Shown here piece by piece: positions 1 through 9,903 of a stretch of DNA of 22,128 nucleotides. Made by a program: the position numbers and the translations under genes. The number at the start of each line of letters is the position of its first letter. The stretch's first letter is position 1. The notes beneath the pieces were generated by a model. It was not told the DNA's origin, did no database searches, and saw only the letters and a program-made list of their open reading frames with translations. The DNA comes from Oscillibacter sp. (GTDB taxonomy: Bacteria > Bacillota > Clostridia > Oscillospirales > Oscillospiraceae): the NCBI GenBank assembly GCA_003487665.1, contig DNFA01000061.1:1-22128 (forward strand), given 5' to 3'.

Positions 1-102
1 GTCTGTCAAGGCGGCGCAACGACGGGGCTGCGCGAAACGCGCCTTTTGCGGCGTGTGTTTTCTTGTGGCAGGCGGCCTAAGGGCTTCCTTTTTTGCGCTT
101 AT
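1..102. other. Intergenic edge, no gene seen
   Basis: No coding region is supported here. A short perfect hairpin, GCGCG-AAA-CGCGC, lies at about 32-44, downstream of the ATPase stop codon on the minus strand. It lacks a T-tract on either side, so I do not call it a terminator with any confidence. Confidence 0.4.
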
Positions 103-2742
<2,640 letters not shown>

Positions 2743-2783
2743 GTGTATCGCTCCTTACTATCTGAGATCATGCGCCTGCGGGC

Positions 2784-2829
2784 AAAGAAAAAGACCCATG
2801 CACGGACAGGCTATGTCGGTGCATGAGTC
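2784..2829 (-). terminator. Riboswitch-controlled intrinsic terminator
   Basis: On the minus strand a stem of about 15 bp runs from GACTCATGCAC at 2829 to GTGCATGGGTC at 2793, with one C/C mismatch and one G-U pair. A 5-nt loop lies at 2809-2813. It is followed by TTTTTCTTT. It sits 40-50 nt before the ATPase start codon and overlaps the aptamer's closing stem. Confidence 0.85.
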
Positions 2830-2922
2830 TCATTCTTTCAGGACACATCGGGCGCTCGCGCGCCGGGATGACGGTGTGCCACGCCGCGCCGCAGGGCGCT
2901 GCGGAATTACTCCCTCATTCAG
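2784..2922 (-). promoter_or_regulatory. yybP-ykoY-type manganese riboswitch in the ATPase leader
   Basis: Read on the minus strand, the leader opens with ATGAG GGAGTA at 2918-2908, carries CCGTCATC near 2873-2866 and returns to GAATGAGA CTCAT at 2837-2823. These are the hallmark conserved segments of the yybP-ykoY aptamer: the two loops that dock to form the metal site, and the basal P1 stem (ATGAG pairing with CTCAT). The 3' P1 strand is also the 5' foot of a strong terminator. Aptamer folding and termination are therefore mutually exclusive, as expected for an ON switch in which Mn2+ permits read-through. The family is known to sense Mn2+ and often precedes P-type ATPases. The identification is by eye, without a covariance-model search. 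Confidence 0.8.
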
Positions 2923-2930
2923 TATGTGCT

Positions 2931-2959
2931 ATTTTAATCGTTTGTACGCCGATTGTCAA
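2931..2959 (-). promoter_or_regulatory. Sigma-A-type promoter for the ATPase leader
   Basis: Minus-strand TTGACA at 2959-2954, a 17-nt spacer, then TAAAAT at 2936-2931. The predicted start near 2924 falls immediately before the riboswitch's first stem, which supports both calls. Confidence 0.8.
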
Positions 2960-2982
2960 GGTGAAAACGGCACAAAATGTGC

Positions 2983-3663
2983 TTATTTTTCGCCAGCGGC
3001 TTCGGCGGCGCAGAGGGCGTCGAAATACTTGTACAGGGGCATCAGCCCGTCAAAGCCGGTGATGATGTCCTGCGCCAGCTCCGGGGAGAACAGCCGCTCG
3101 TCCGGCGGCAGCTCGTGCTGGAAGTTCAGGGATTTGCGGTTGTACCACGGCTCCAGCAGCGGGGAGGTATCGCCCTTTTTGCGCTTGTACTCCTGCCCGG
3201 TGAGGACGAACTGCGTCTGCCTGTTGAATTTCCGCACCAGCTTTTCCAGCTCCTGCGGGTGCAGGTCGATGCGGCGGCGATAGGCCTCCATCAGGGCGGC
3301 CTTGGGCGCCCAGAAGCCCATGCCGTAGCTGTAATAGTCCGGCGCTACCTCAAAATAAAAGGTGGGGCGGCCTGTCCAGTCCTCGCCGCCGGCGCGGATG
3401 CAGAACCACAGGTGATCCTTGTAGGGGCCCTGCCCGTGGAGCCGCCGGGCGTCCCGGTAGATGCGGGACATCTTCAGCAGAAACGGCTCGTGGGGATACT
3501 TTTCGTGCATGGCGTCGTAGACCTGCTCGCCCAGCGCCCGGGTGGGCGCCAGCACATGGGACTGATAGTCCTCCTTGTGCGCCAGAAACCAGCCGCGCTC
3601 GTTGTTGAACCGGATGCCCCAGAGGAAATCCAGCGCGGCGGGGGAATAGCCTTCAAATGACAT
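2983..3663 (-). CDS. DUF2461 family protein
   Basis: A 226-residue protein of the DUF2461 family, whose biochemical role is unknown to me. Family-like features are the opening FEGYSPAALDFLWGIRFNNER, the segment around FLLKMSRIYRDARR, the YKDHLWFCIR strand, and FYFEVAPDYYSYGMGFW. The start is placed at the ATG at 3663 because AAGGAG lies 6 nt upstream and the N-terminus then matches the family. An in-frame extension to 3798 is possible but has no family resemblance and would overlap the upstream genes. The gene is the last of the minus-strand foldase-TcdA cluster, 11 nt after a short remnant gene. Confidence 0.85.
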   Translation of the reverse strand: MSFEGYSPAALDFLWGIRFNNERGWFLAHKEDYQSHVLAPTRALGEQVYDAMHEKYPHEPFLLKMSRIYRDARRLHGQGPYKDHLWFCIRAGGEDWTGRPTFYFEVAPDYYSYGMGFWAPKAALMEAYRRRIDLHPQELEKLVRKFNRQTQFVLTGQEYKRKKGDTSPLLEPWYNRKSLNFQHELPPDERLFSPELAQDIITGFDGLMPLYKYFDALCAAEAAGEK

Positions 3664-3674
3664 GGTAAACTCCT

Positions 3675-3782
3675 TTACATGAAGCGGCAGAGAAGGATGG
3701 GCAGCAACCTGCCGCCCAATGTGCCCAGAACGCCGCCGGCCGCAACAGCGGCGGCGTTGATCAATACACCGGTGAGTATCAT
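3675..3782 (-). pseudogene. 35-codon DUF554 (YdfK/YqgA-like) N-terminal remnant
   Basis: A 35-residue open frame whose ATG overlaps the TGA of the upstream tcdA-like gene (ATGA), an arrangement typical of translational coupling. The peptide begins MILTGVLINAAAVAAGGVLG and continues TLGGRLLP. This resembles the first transmembrane helix of DUF554 membrane proteins, which start with a TxxNxxAIxxGGxxG pattern and are normally about 230 residues. It stops after 35 codons and the next gene begins 11 nt later, so most of the protein is missing. I read it as a deletion remnant. A functional small membrane peptide is possible but less likely. Confidence 0.5.
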
Positions 3783-4507
3783 GGTACCAGGCCTCCACCG
3801 TCTATCAGATCGCGCACCGCCGCGCCGCCCATCAGCAGCCCCGCCACAGAGGGCACCCAGGGGACGCTGGCGGGCACGCTGCGCCGTCCGGGAGGGGGCG
3901 TCTCCATCTGCTGCGTCTCGTGGGGCTGCTCCGGGCTGAACACCACCTTCAGGTGGTGCAGCCCCAGCTTGCTGCGCAGCTCCTTGCGCATGACCCGCGC
4001 CAGCGGGCAGCCGCTGGTCTGGGAGATGTCCGCGATCCGCAGCAGCTCCGGCTCCAGCTTGTTGCCGGTGCCCAGCGCCGTCAGGATGGGGATGCCCCGC
4101 AGGTGCGCCTGCTGGATCAGATCCAGCTTGCAGCTGACGAGGTCGATGCAGTCCAGTATGTAGTCGAACCGCCGGGTGAAGAATTCCTCCCGGTGAGCGG
4201 CGTCGTAGGTGGCGCAGATGGGGTACACCACGGCGTCGGGGTTGATATCCCGCACCCGGGCGGCCACCACCTCGGCCTTGTACTGCCCCACGGTGGAGGT
4301 CAGGGCGCACAGCTGGCGGTTGATGTTGGACACGGACACCGTGTCCTGATCCACCAGCGTTAAAGTGCCAACGCCGCTGCGTGCCAGGCACTCAGCGGCG
4401 TAGCTGCCCACACCGCCCAGGCCAAACACCGCCACATGGCTGCGGCGGAGCTTGTCCAGAGCGGGTGCGCCTACTATCATCTCAGTTCTGAGAAAGCGTT
4501 CGTTCAT
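3779..4507 (-). CDS. tcdA: tRNA threonylcarbamoyladenosine dehydratase (TcdA/CsdL-like, ThiF/E1 fold)
   Basis: A 242-residue ThiF/E1-superfamily enzyme. TcdA enzymes use ATP to cyclise the t6A modification at position 37 of ANN-reading tRNAs into ct6A. Visible features: the nucleotide-binding GLGGVGS at 29-35; the acidic segment LVDQDTVSVSNINRQ with the conserved Asp and Arg; LDCIDLVSCK; and the TcdA/YgdL-type block GTGNKLEPELLRIADIS followed by CPLARVMRKELR. Length is close to the family's 240-270. It lies 20 nt after the foldase gene and overlaps the next small frame by ATGA, so it is part of a minus-strand operon. Its ribosome binding site is weak. The E1-like fold is certain; the tcdA subfamily rests on the C-terminal block. 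Confidence 0.88.
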   Translation of the reverse strand: MNERFLRTEMIVGAPALDKLRRSHVAVFGLGGVGSYAAECLARSGVGTLTLVDQDTVSVSNINRQLCALTSTVGQYKAEVVAARVRDINPDAVVYPICATYDAAHREEFFTRRFDYILDCIDLVSCKLDLIQQAHLRGIPILTALGTGNKLEPELLRIADISQTSGCPLARVMRKELRSKLGLHHLKVVFSPEQPHETQQMETPPPGRRSVPASVPWVPSVAGLLMGGAAVRDLIDGGGLVP

Positions 4508-4527
4508 AAATGCCGGGAAGGGGAAAC

Positions 4528-6102
4528 TCAGCCCACGTGCTTCATGCCGGACAACTCCACCACCTCGGCGCTGTCGGACAGACCCTTCTGCCAGGTCTCG
4601 GTGTCTCTGCTGCGCAGGGTGTTCTCCACCTGCACCTGCCAGCAGGGAACGTCGTCGCCCACGAAGTACATGACGTGATAGCCAGCGTAGTTGGAGCTTT
4701 CGCCGTACACCACGCCGGTGTCGCCGGGCTTGCGGCTCTCGTCGAAGAGCCAGTTGTTGAACTCTGTGACCATCTGCCCCTTCAGCACCTTGGTGTACAG
4801 ACCGCCGTTGGTGTTGCTGCCGCCGTCCTCACTCAGCTCGTTGGCCATAGCCGCGAAGCTGTCCTCGGTGGCGTCGCCGGCCTTCCACTGTGCCAGAGCG
4901 TCCTCGGCCTTGGCCTTGGCAGCGTCCTTGGCTGCCTGCAGATCGGCCTCATACGTCTCGGACTTGCTGTCCAGACCGGTGGTGTCCGCCCTGAACAGGA
5001 TGTGGCGCACGTCTCTGGAGGCGTACTCCTGCCGGCCGGCGCTGTGGAACACCAGCACGCGGCTGCCGCTGTCGGTGGTGATCACGGTGCTGTCGCCGTC
5101 TGCGCGGCTCTCGTCAAACAGCCACTCGCTGGCCTCGTCGCCGGAGTTGCTGCCGGCCTCGGTGTTGCTGTACGCGGCGCTCTCGTAGGCCAGAGACACC
5201 GTCTCCAGCGGGTCGCCCGCCTGATACAGCTTCAGTGCGGCATCGGCGTCGGCAATGGCCTTCTCCTTAGCGGCGGCGTTCTCCTCGTCCGTGGGCGCAA
5301 CGGTGTTGCCGTCGGCATCGGTGGTGGAGTCAGCGGTGCCCTTGAAGTACAGGGACTCGTAGCTGGCCACGTTGAAGGAGGACTTGTTGTCGTTGTAGTA
5401 GCTCTCCAGATCGGAGGCGGTGTAGCTCAGCTCCTCGGAGTACTCGCTGGCGTAGTGGCTGGCCACATCCACCAGACGGATCATGTCCTTGAACGTGGAC
5501 ACGGTCATGGTCTTGCCGAAGGCCATCTTCAGGTACTCCTTCAGGGAGTAGCCGTTTTCCTTGGCATAGGCGGTGTACTGCTCGATGGTGGAGGCTACCT
5601 CCTCCTCGGTGTGGTCGTCGGCGCCGTGACCGTTGGCCTCGGCCTCCTTGGCCTCCTTCACGATCAGCGTCATCTGCTTGATGGCGTAATCGTGGATGAA
5701 CTGCGCCCAGGTGACCTCGCCCTCGTCCTCAACGCCCAGGAACATCTTGGCGGTGTCGTTCATCACCTGCTGATCCAGCGGGGTGGAGCTGGACACGCCG
5801 TACAGACTGGAGTAGCTGCCGTTGAGAATGTTGTTCTTGATGTTGTGGTAGAAATAGTTTACCTGGCTGGCGCTGTACTTCTCGCCGTCGATGCTCAGTG
5901 CGGCGGCGTTCCGCTGCAGCACGCCGGAGTTCCACACCAGCAGTGCCGCCGCCACCAGCACGAACACGCCGGCGATCACGCCGTACAGGATATTGCTCTT
6001 GCGCGCCTTGGCCTTCTCCTCGGCCTCGCGGATCTTCTTGGGGTCGGTGATGCCCTGTGCCGCCAGATCCTGACGGGTCTTCTTTTCTCTTGATGCGCTC
6101 AT
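4528..6102 (-). CDS. Membrane-anchored peptidyl-prolyl isomerase / foldase (PrsA/SurA-like)
   Basis: A 524-residue extracytoplasmic foldase. A charged N-terminus is followed by one transmembrane helix at about 36-58 (SNILYGVIAGVFVLVAAALL) with no lipobox, giving a type II anchor. Next comes a SurA_N/trigger-type helical region and a C-terminal parvulin-like domain with RHILF and GGLYTKVLKG. The segment WLFDESR occurs twice, once after the central helical region and once in the C-terminal domain, which suggests two parvulin-like units. Such proteins catalyse proline isomerisation and help secreted proteins fold. The ATG at 6102 (MSASREK) is chosen because GAGAGG lies 10 nt upstream; another ATG at 6111 would be too close to it. 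It is first in the operon with tcdA and has its own promoter. Confidence 0.85.
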   Translation of the reverse strand: MSASREKKTRQDLAAQGITDPKKIREAEEKAKARKSNILYGVIAGVFVLVAAALLVWNSGVLQRNAAALSIDGEKYSASQVNYFYHNIKNNILNGSYSSLYGVSSSTPLDQQVMNDTAKMFLGVEDEGEVTWAQFIHDYAIKQMTLIVKEAKEAEANGHGADDHTEEEVASTIEQYTAYAKENGYSLKEYLKMAFGKTMTVSTFKDMIRLVDVASHYASEYSEELSYTASDLESYYNDNKSSFNVASYESLYFKGTADSTTDADGNTVAPTDEENAAAKEKAIADADAALKLYQAGDPLETVSLAYESAAYSNTEAGSNSGDEASEWLFDESRADGDSTVITTDSGSRVLVFHSAGRQEYASRDVRHILFRADTTGLDSKSETYEADLQAAKDAAKAKAEDALAQWKAGDATEDSFAAMANELSEDGGSNTNGGLYTKVLKGQMVTEFNNWLFDESRKPGDTGVVYGESSNYAGYHVMYFVGDDVPCWQVQVENTLRSRDTETWQKGLSDSAEVVELSGMKHVG

Positions 6103-6160
6103 GAATTTCATTCCTCTCAATTTTGGGCGCAGTACGCCCTTGTTAGTAAAATGCCAAATT

Positions 6161-6189
6161 ATTATACCGTACCGTGCCGCATTTCGCAA
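6161..6189 (-). promoter_or_regulatory. Promoter of the foldase operon
   Basis: Minus-strand TTGCGA at 6189-6184, a 17-nt spacer and a perfect TATAAT at 6166-6161. The leader of about 50 nt contains a small hairpin, GGGCG-CAGTA-CGCCC, at 6125-6139. Confidence 0.75.
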
Positions 6190-6276
6190 GGGGGAAACGC
6201 CGGGAATTTGTGAACATTTTACCACAATTAAAATGAGCCGGCCTGTCAAACCCGTCCGAACGGACTTTTTTGCCAA

Positions 6277-6326
6277 GCTGAGCACAAGACCCCCACTCCG
6301 TCTGGAGTGGGGGTCTTGCGCTCAGC
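6277..6326 (-). terminator. Long perfect hairpin without T-tract
   Basis: An almost perfect inverted repeat: GCTGAGC, one mismatch, then CAAGACCCCCACTCC, a 4-nt loop GTCT and the complementary arm, ending at 6326. The stem is 22 bp plus a mismatch. Neither side has a T-run. Its position downstream of minus-strand transcription from the DUF1292 or ncRNA side suggests a transcription stop or RNA 3'-end stabiliser, but that is inferred. Confidence 0.5.
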
Positions 6327-6468
6327 GACAGGCAGCGGCCATGTTATAACCTGCACAGCTCGCAGGTGGGTCGTCTCCGGCCGACTTTACTGCTTCCAGC
6401 GTCCGCCCGCAGAAGGCAGGCGGGAGGCCTGCAAACCATCTACCGATCCGACGTCCCGTATAACCAAT
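6277..6468 (-). ncRNA. Candidate structured small RNA, identity unknown
   Basis: No protein is encoded between 6103 and 6583. On the minus strand a weak promoter (TTGAGC at 6502-6497, 17-nt spacer, TTTATC at 6479-6474) predicts a start near 6467. That is exactly where a closing stem begins: CAT-(TG)-GTTATA at 6469-6459 pairs with TATAAC-ATG at 6348-6340. Inside lie GTCG/CGAC and CGG/CCG pairings, an 8-bp hairpin CCGCCTGC-CTTCT-GCGGGCGG, and an ACCTGC/GCAGGT hairpin. The 3' end would be the strong hairpin at 6277-6326, giving about 190 nt. A 6S-like RNA is possible by size, but I do not recognise a family. The other strand would also fold. Confidence 0.3.
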
Positions 6469-6524
6469 GTCAGGATAAATAGAACCGCTGCCCATCGCTC
6501 AATTTTCCGCCCTGCCTTCGCCGA

Positions 6525-6557
6525 GCCGCCTTGCTGTACACAAAGTACAGCGGCGGC
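6525..6557 (-). terminator. Hairpin downstream of the DUF1292 gene
   Basis: GCCGCC-TT-GCTGTAC, loop ACAAA, GTACAGC-GGCGGC: a 13-bp stem with a 2-nt bulge, beginning 26 nt after the DUF1292 stop codon. There is no T-tract, so the termination role is inferred from position. Confidence 0.5.
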
Positions 6558-6582
6558 GTCTCGTCATCGGCAGGACGAAAAA

Positions 6583-6873
6583 TCACTCCTCTTCGTCGGA
6601 CAGGATCTGCTCCATAAACAGGTCGTAGACCTTGTCCAGCTCCTCGTCGCTGTCCAGCGTGCTGAGAAGCTCCTCGCCGTTTTCCATCACGGACTTCAGG
6701 ATCACCAGACCGTATTCCTCGGCGGCTTCCTCGTCCGCGTCGTCCTCCACCACAGGGAAGAACGCCATGTAGGTCTGGCCGTCCAGCTCCAGCGCGTCCA
6801 CGTATTCCAGCTCTATGTCGTTGCCGTCCTCATCCGTCAGTGTGATGAAATTGGGGCCGAATTCCTCACTCAT
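6583..6873 (-). CDS. DUF1292 family protein (YrzB-like)
   Basis: A 96-residue, strongly acidic protein of the DUF1292 family, widespread in Firmicutes and of unknown function. The family pattern is visible: an early ITLTDEDGNDIELEYVDAL strand pair, then YMAFFPV, then a Glu/Asp-rich stretch and YGLVILK. The ATG at 6873 has AAAGGAGG 7 nt upstream, and the longer in-frame extension crosses the gene's own promoter, so the short start is correct. In many Firmicutes the gene travels with ruvX (yrrK) and a Fur-type regulator. Here it stands alone and diverges from the penicillin-binding protein gene. Confidence 0.88.
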   Translation of the reverse strand: MSEEFGPNFITLTDEDGNDIELEYVDALELDGQTYMAFFPVVEDDADEEAAEEYGLVILKSVMENGEELLSTLDSDEELDKVYDLFMEQILSDEEE

Positions 6874-6902
6874 GGAAAGTCCTCCTTTGTCTTGTTGCCC
6901 AT

Positions 6903-6931
6903 AGTATACCCGAAGCGGAGGAAAAACGCAA
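6903..6931 (-). promoter_or_regulatory. Promoter of the DUF1292 gene
   Basis: Minus-strand TTGCGT at 6931-6926, a 17-nt spacer and TATACT at 6908-6903, about 30 nt before the start codon. Confidence 0.75.
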
Positions 6932-7050
6932 GAGGAACTGTTCGGCAATTTATGCCCCATGCGGGACTGAAAAACCGGAAAACGGGGGAGAATAACGGGA
7001 ATAGCCTGCCGGGAAAGGCATAATTTAACAAAAAATCTCTTTTTTTGCAG

Positions 7051-7081
7051 TTGACAGGTATGGTAGAATGTCTCTTATACT
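7051..7081 (+). promoter_or_regulatory. Promoter of the class A PBP gene
   Basis: TTGACA at 7051-7056 and TATACT at 7076-7081 with a 19-nt spacer, longer than ideal. The predicted start near 7088 lies downstream of an ATG-like codon at 7068, which argues for the later TTG start of the gene. Confidence 0.65.
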
Positions 7082-7157
7082 GGGTCGGTATGCAAACATG
7101 CCGCTCACCGTACAAAGCCACAACAGGAACATCAAAGAGAAAGGAAGGTGCCCTGTC

Positions 7158-9773
7158 TTGAGTGAGAACAAGCGCAGACGGTCGTCGTCCCCTGACTTTA
7201 TGGGACGCATCCGGCAGAGCGCCCGGCACATAGAAACGGAAGCGAAGGAGGGCGCGCGGCGCGTGCAGCACGAGGCGCAGGAGCGCGTCCGCAATATGAC
7301 GCCCCAACAGAAAAACGGCTGGCGGAAGGCCGGGCGGATCATTGGCACACTGCTGCTGGTATTCGTGGTGACGCTGACCATCTTCTCCGGTATCTTCATG
7401 GCGTATATCAACAGCACCATGCGGGGTAAGGTGGAGGTCTATCTGGACGAGTTCGAGACGAAGGTATCCACGGAGCTGTACAGCCAGGATCCCGACACCG
7501 GCGAATGGGTCATGTACCAGACGCTGTATCTGAACTCGGAGAACCGCATCTGGACGGATCTGGAGGATATCCCCAAGTATTTGCAGGAGGCCGCCATCGC
7601 CATCGAGGACAAGCGGTTTGAGAAGCACCACGGCGTGGATTGGAAGGGCACCACCCGCGCCATCGTATACACCCTGTTCGGCAAGAACGTGCAGGGCGGC
7701 TCCACCATCACCCAGCAGCTGGTGAAGAACGTCACCGGCGACAACGAGGTGACGGTAAAGCGGAAGATCACGGAGATCTACCGGGCGCTGGAGCTGGAAA
7801 AGCGCTACGAAAAGGACGAGATACTGGAGGCCTATCTGAACGAGGTGTTCTTCGGCCAGAGCTGCTACGGCGTGGTGACGGCCTCCCGCATGTATTTCAA
7901 TAAGGATGTGTCCGACCTGACGCTGGCGGAATGTGCCAGCCTGATGGGTATCACCAACAACCCCTCCATGTACGACCCCACCCTCAGCTCCTGGACGCGG
8001 GAGAACAACCGCGAGCGGCAGCTGACCATTCTGGGCGCCATGCTGGAGCAGGAGAAGATCTCCCAGGAGGAGTATGACGAGGCCAAGGCCGAGGACATCG
8101 TGTTCTCCAACGGCTTCACCATCTCCGGCAAGTATGTGGGCAGCGACGGCACCGCCACCGAGCCGGAGCCGGAGGAGCCGTCCACCGATGATACCGAATC
8201 CCCGGCGGACGAGGAGGAGCCCACCATCAAGGGACGCTACTCCTGGTTCACCGAGGCCATGATCGGCGATGTGGCCGACGCGCTGGTGGAGAAGTACGGC
8301 ATCACCGACAAGGTGCGGGACAACGGCACCACCTACACCGCCTACGAGCAGGCGTGGGACATGGTACACGGCAAGGGCTATAAGATCTACACCACCCAGA
8401 ACCCCAAGTACCAGAAGATCGCCGAGGATGTGTGCTACGATCTGAGCAACATCCCCTATACCAGCAGCTATACCAACTCCGCCGGCGAGCAGGTGGAGGA
8501 TCAATTGCAGATCGCGCTGACCATTGTGGATCCCACCAACGGCTATGTGGTGGCCATGATCGGCGGCGCCGGTGAAAAGCAGGCCGACCGTGTGTGGAAC
8601 TGGGCGGTGAACGCGCGGCAGTGCGGTTCCGCCATCAAGCCCCTGTCCACCTACGCCCCTGCGCTGGATGACGGCACCATAAACGGCGCCAGCGTCATCG
8701 ACGACTACCCCATGCTGCTCAACGGCGACGTGTGGCCGCGAAACGACAACTGGCGCTATCAGGGTCTTATGCCCCTGCACCTTGCGCTCCGACAGTCCCT
8801 GAACACCTGCGCCGTGCGGACAAATCTGGCCTACGGCGTGGATCGCTCCTACGAGTTCCTGGTGAACAAGCTGGGCTTCGAGAACCTGACGTATACCGAC
8901 TCCCAGCAGGTGGGCAACATGGCGCTGGGCGGCTTTGAAAAGGGCGTGACCACCGAGGAGATGGCCGCGGGCTTCGCGACCTTCGTCAACGAGGGCGTGT
9001 ACACCAAGCCCCGCACCTTCGTCCGCGTGGAGGACGCCAACGGCAACGTGATCCTGGAGAACGAAGCACAGTCCACCGTGGCCATGAAGAACACCACTGC
9101 GGCGCTGATGAACAGCCTCCTGCAGGAGGCATCCCTGCAGGGCACCGGCTATCAGGCGCAGTTCCCCGGTATGCACATCGCCGGTAAGACCGGTTCTACC
9201 AACAGCAACAAGGACCGTTACTTCGCGGGCTATACGCCCTATTACAGCTGCGCCGTCTGGGCGGGCTATGAGCATAACCAGCGGATCGTGGCCAGCGGCA
9301 ACCCCTGCGCCGTGATCTTCCAGAAGGTCATGAAGGCCATTCATGAGGATCTGCCCGACAAGGACTTCTTCTCCTGCGCCGGGCTGACCAGCGTGGCCGT
9401 CTGCGCCGACAGCGGTATGCTGGCGTCGGAGAACTGCGCGCTGGATGTCCGCGGCAGCCGCGTCTATACGGCGCTGGTGGCGGCGGATAACGCGCCCACC
9501 TCCGTGTGCACCATGCACACCGCGCCCAGCTACACCGTCAACATGGCGGACAGCGACGGCAACGTGACCACCGTCACCGGCTCGGTGCTGAACTACCAGC
9601 GCGAGCTGATCGCGGGACACGACGAGATCGTGGTGGAGGATGCCTTCATGATGCTGGGCGGCTGGAACGGCTTCTTCGGCGACGAGGAGGACGAGGACTT
9701 CAACATGCCCAACGGCGACCACGACGACACGATGGACGACTCCGTACCCGATATGAGCGGATTCTTAGGATAG
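7158..9773 (+). CDS. ponA: Class A penicillin-binding protein (bifunctional transglycosylase/transpeptidase)
   Basis: This 871-residue enzyme polymerises lipid II glycan chains and cross-links peptides outside the membrane. It has a basic cytoplasmic N-terminus, one transmembrane helix at about 60-83, and a GT51 domain with the catalytic Glu150 in AIEDKRFEKHHGVDW and QGGSTITQQLVKN. An acidic linker of Glu, Pro, Asp and Thr follows near 335-355. The transpeptidase domain has SAIK (Ser491 nucleophile, Lys494), SLN at 547-549 and KTGS at 677-680. The C-terminus is an Asp/Glu-rich tail. The start is taken as TTG at 7158, because GGAAGG lies 9 nt upstream and the promoter's start site excludes the earlier ATG. 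All catalytic motifs are intact. The gene appears monocistronic, with a hairpin just after the stop. Confidence 0.93.
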   Translation: MSENKRRRSSSPDFMGRIRQSARHIETEAKEGARRVQHEAQERVRNMTPQQKNGWRKAGRIIGTLLLVFVVTLTIFSGIFMAYINSTMRGKVEVYLDEFETKVSTELYSQDPDTGEWVMYQTLYLNSENRIWTDLEDIPKYLQEAAIAIEDKRFEKHHGVDWKGTTRAIVYTLFGKNVQGGSTITQQLVKNVTGDNEVTVKRKITEIYRALELEKRYEKDEILEAYLNEVFFGQSCYGVVTASRMYFNKDVSDLTLAECASLMGITNNPSMYDPTLSSWTRENNRERQLTILGAMLEQEKISQEEYDEAKAEDIVFSNGFTISGKYVGSDGTATEPEPEEPSTDDTESPADEEEPTIKGRYSWFTEAMIGDVADALVEKYGITDKVRDNGTTYTAYEQAWDMVHGKGYKIYTTQNPKYQKIAEDVCYDLSNIPYTSSYTNSAGEQVEDQLQIALTIVDPTNGYVVAMIGGAGEKQADRVWNWAVNARQCGSAIKPLSTYAPALDDGTINGASVIDDYPMLLNGDVWPRNDNWRYQGLMPLHLALRQSLNTCAVRTNLAYGVDRSYEFLVNKLGFENLTYTDSQQVGNMALGGFEKGVTTEEMAAGFATFVNEGVYTKPRTFVRVEDANGNVILENEAQSTVAMKNTTAALMNSLLQEASLQGTGYQAQFPGMHIAGKTGSTNSNKDRYFAGYTPYYSCAVWAGYEHNQRIVASGNPCAVIFQKVMKAIHEDLPDKDFFSCAGLTSVAVCADSGMLASENCALDVRGSRVYTALVAADNAPTSVCTMHTAPSYTVNMADSDGNVTTVTGSVLNYQRELIAGHDEIVVEDAFMMLGGWNGFFGDEEDEDFNMPNGDHDDTMDDSVPDMSGFLG

Positions 9774-9777
9774 AATA

Positions 9778-9811
9778 CACTGACCCTCCGGCAGATGCCG
9801 GAGGGTCAGTG
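9778..9811 (+). terminator. Terminator hairpin of the PBP gene
   Basis: CACTGACCCTCCGGC, loop AGAT, perfect 15-bp complement, starting 4 nt after the stop codon. Only a weak TTT follows (caggttta). Confidence 0.7.
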
Positions 9812-9861
9812 CAGGTTTAAAGGAACTTAGAAAAAACTTGAAATTTTTTGAAAAAAGGGGT

Positions 9862-9890
9862 TGACAATTTGACCTCTACATACTATAATC
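9862..9890 (+). promoter_or_regulatory. Full-consensus promoter of tRNA-Leu
   Basis: TTGACA at 9862-9867, a 17-nt spacer and TATAAT at 9885-9890: an exact consensus match, ending 13 nt before the tRNA. An A/T-rich stretch lies upstream and could act as an UP element. Confidence 0.9.
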
Positions 9891-9903
9891 TCACTTGTTC
9901 GAC

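Noticed and set aside
3664..3798. 45-codon N-terminal extension of the DUF2461 protein
   Set aside because: Arg/Cys-rich, unlike the family, overlaps two other frames, and the inner ATG has AAGGAG at a good distance.
4510..6093. 527-codon plus-strand open frame across the foldase gene
   Set aside because: Antisense shadow; no ribosome binding site, Gly/Val/His-rich without motifs.
6380..6410. Small SRP RNA suggested by GGAAGCAG on the minus strand
   Set aside because: The GGAA-type tetraloop and matching 5' strand of SRP domain IV are missing next to it.
6870..9722. 950-codon minus-strand open frame opposite the PBP gene
   Set aside because: Antisense shadow of ponA with low-complexity composition; it also runs through the DUF1292 promoter and start codon.
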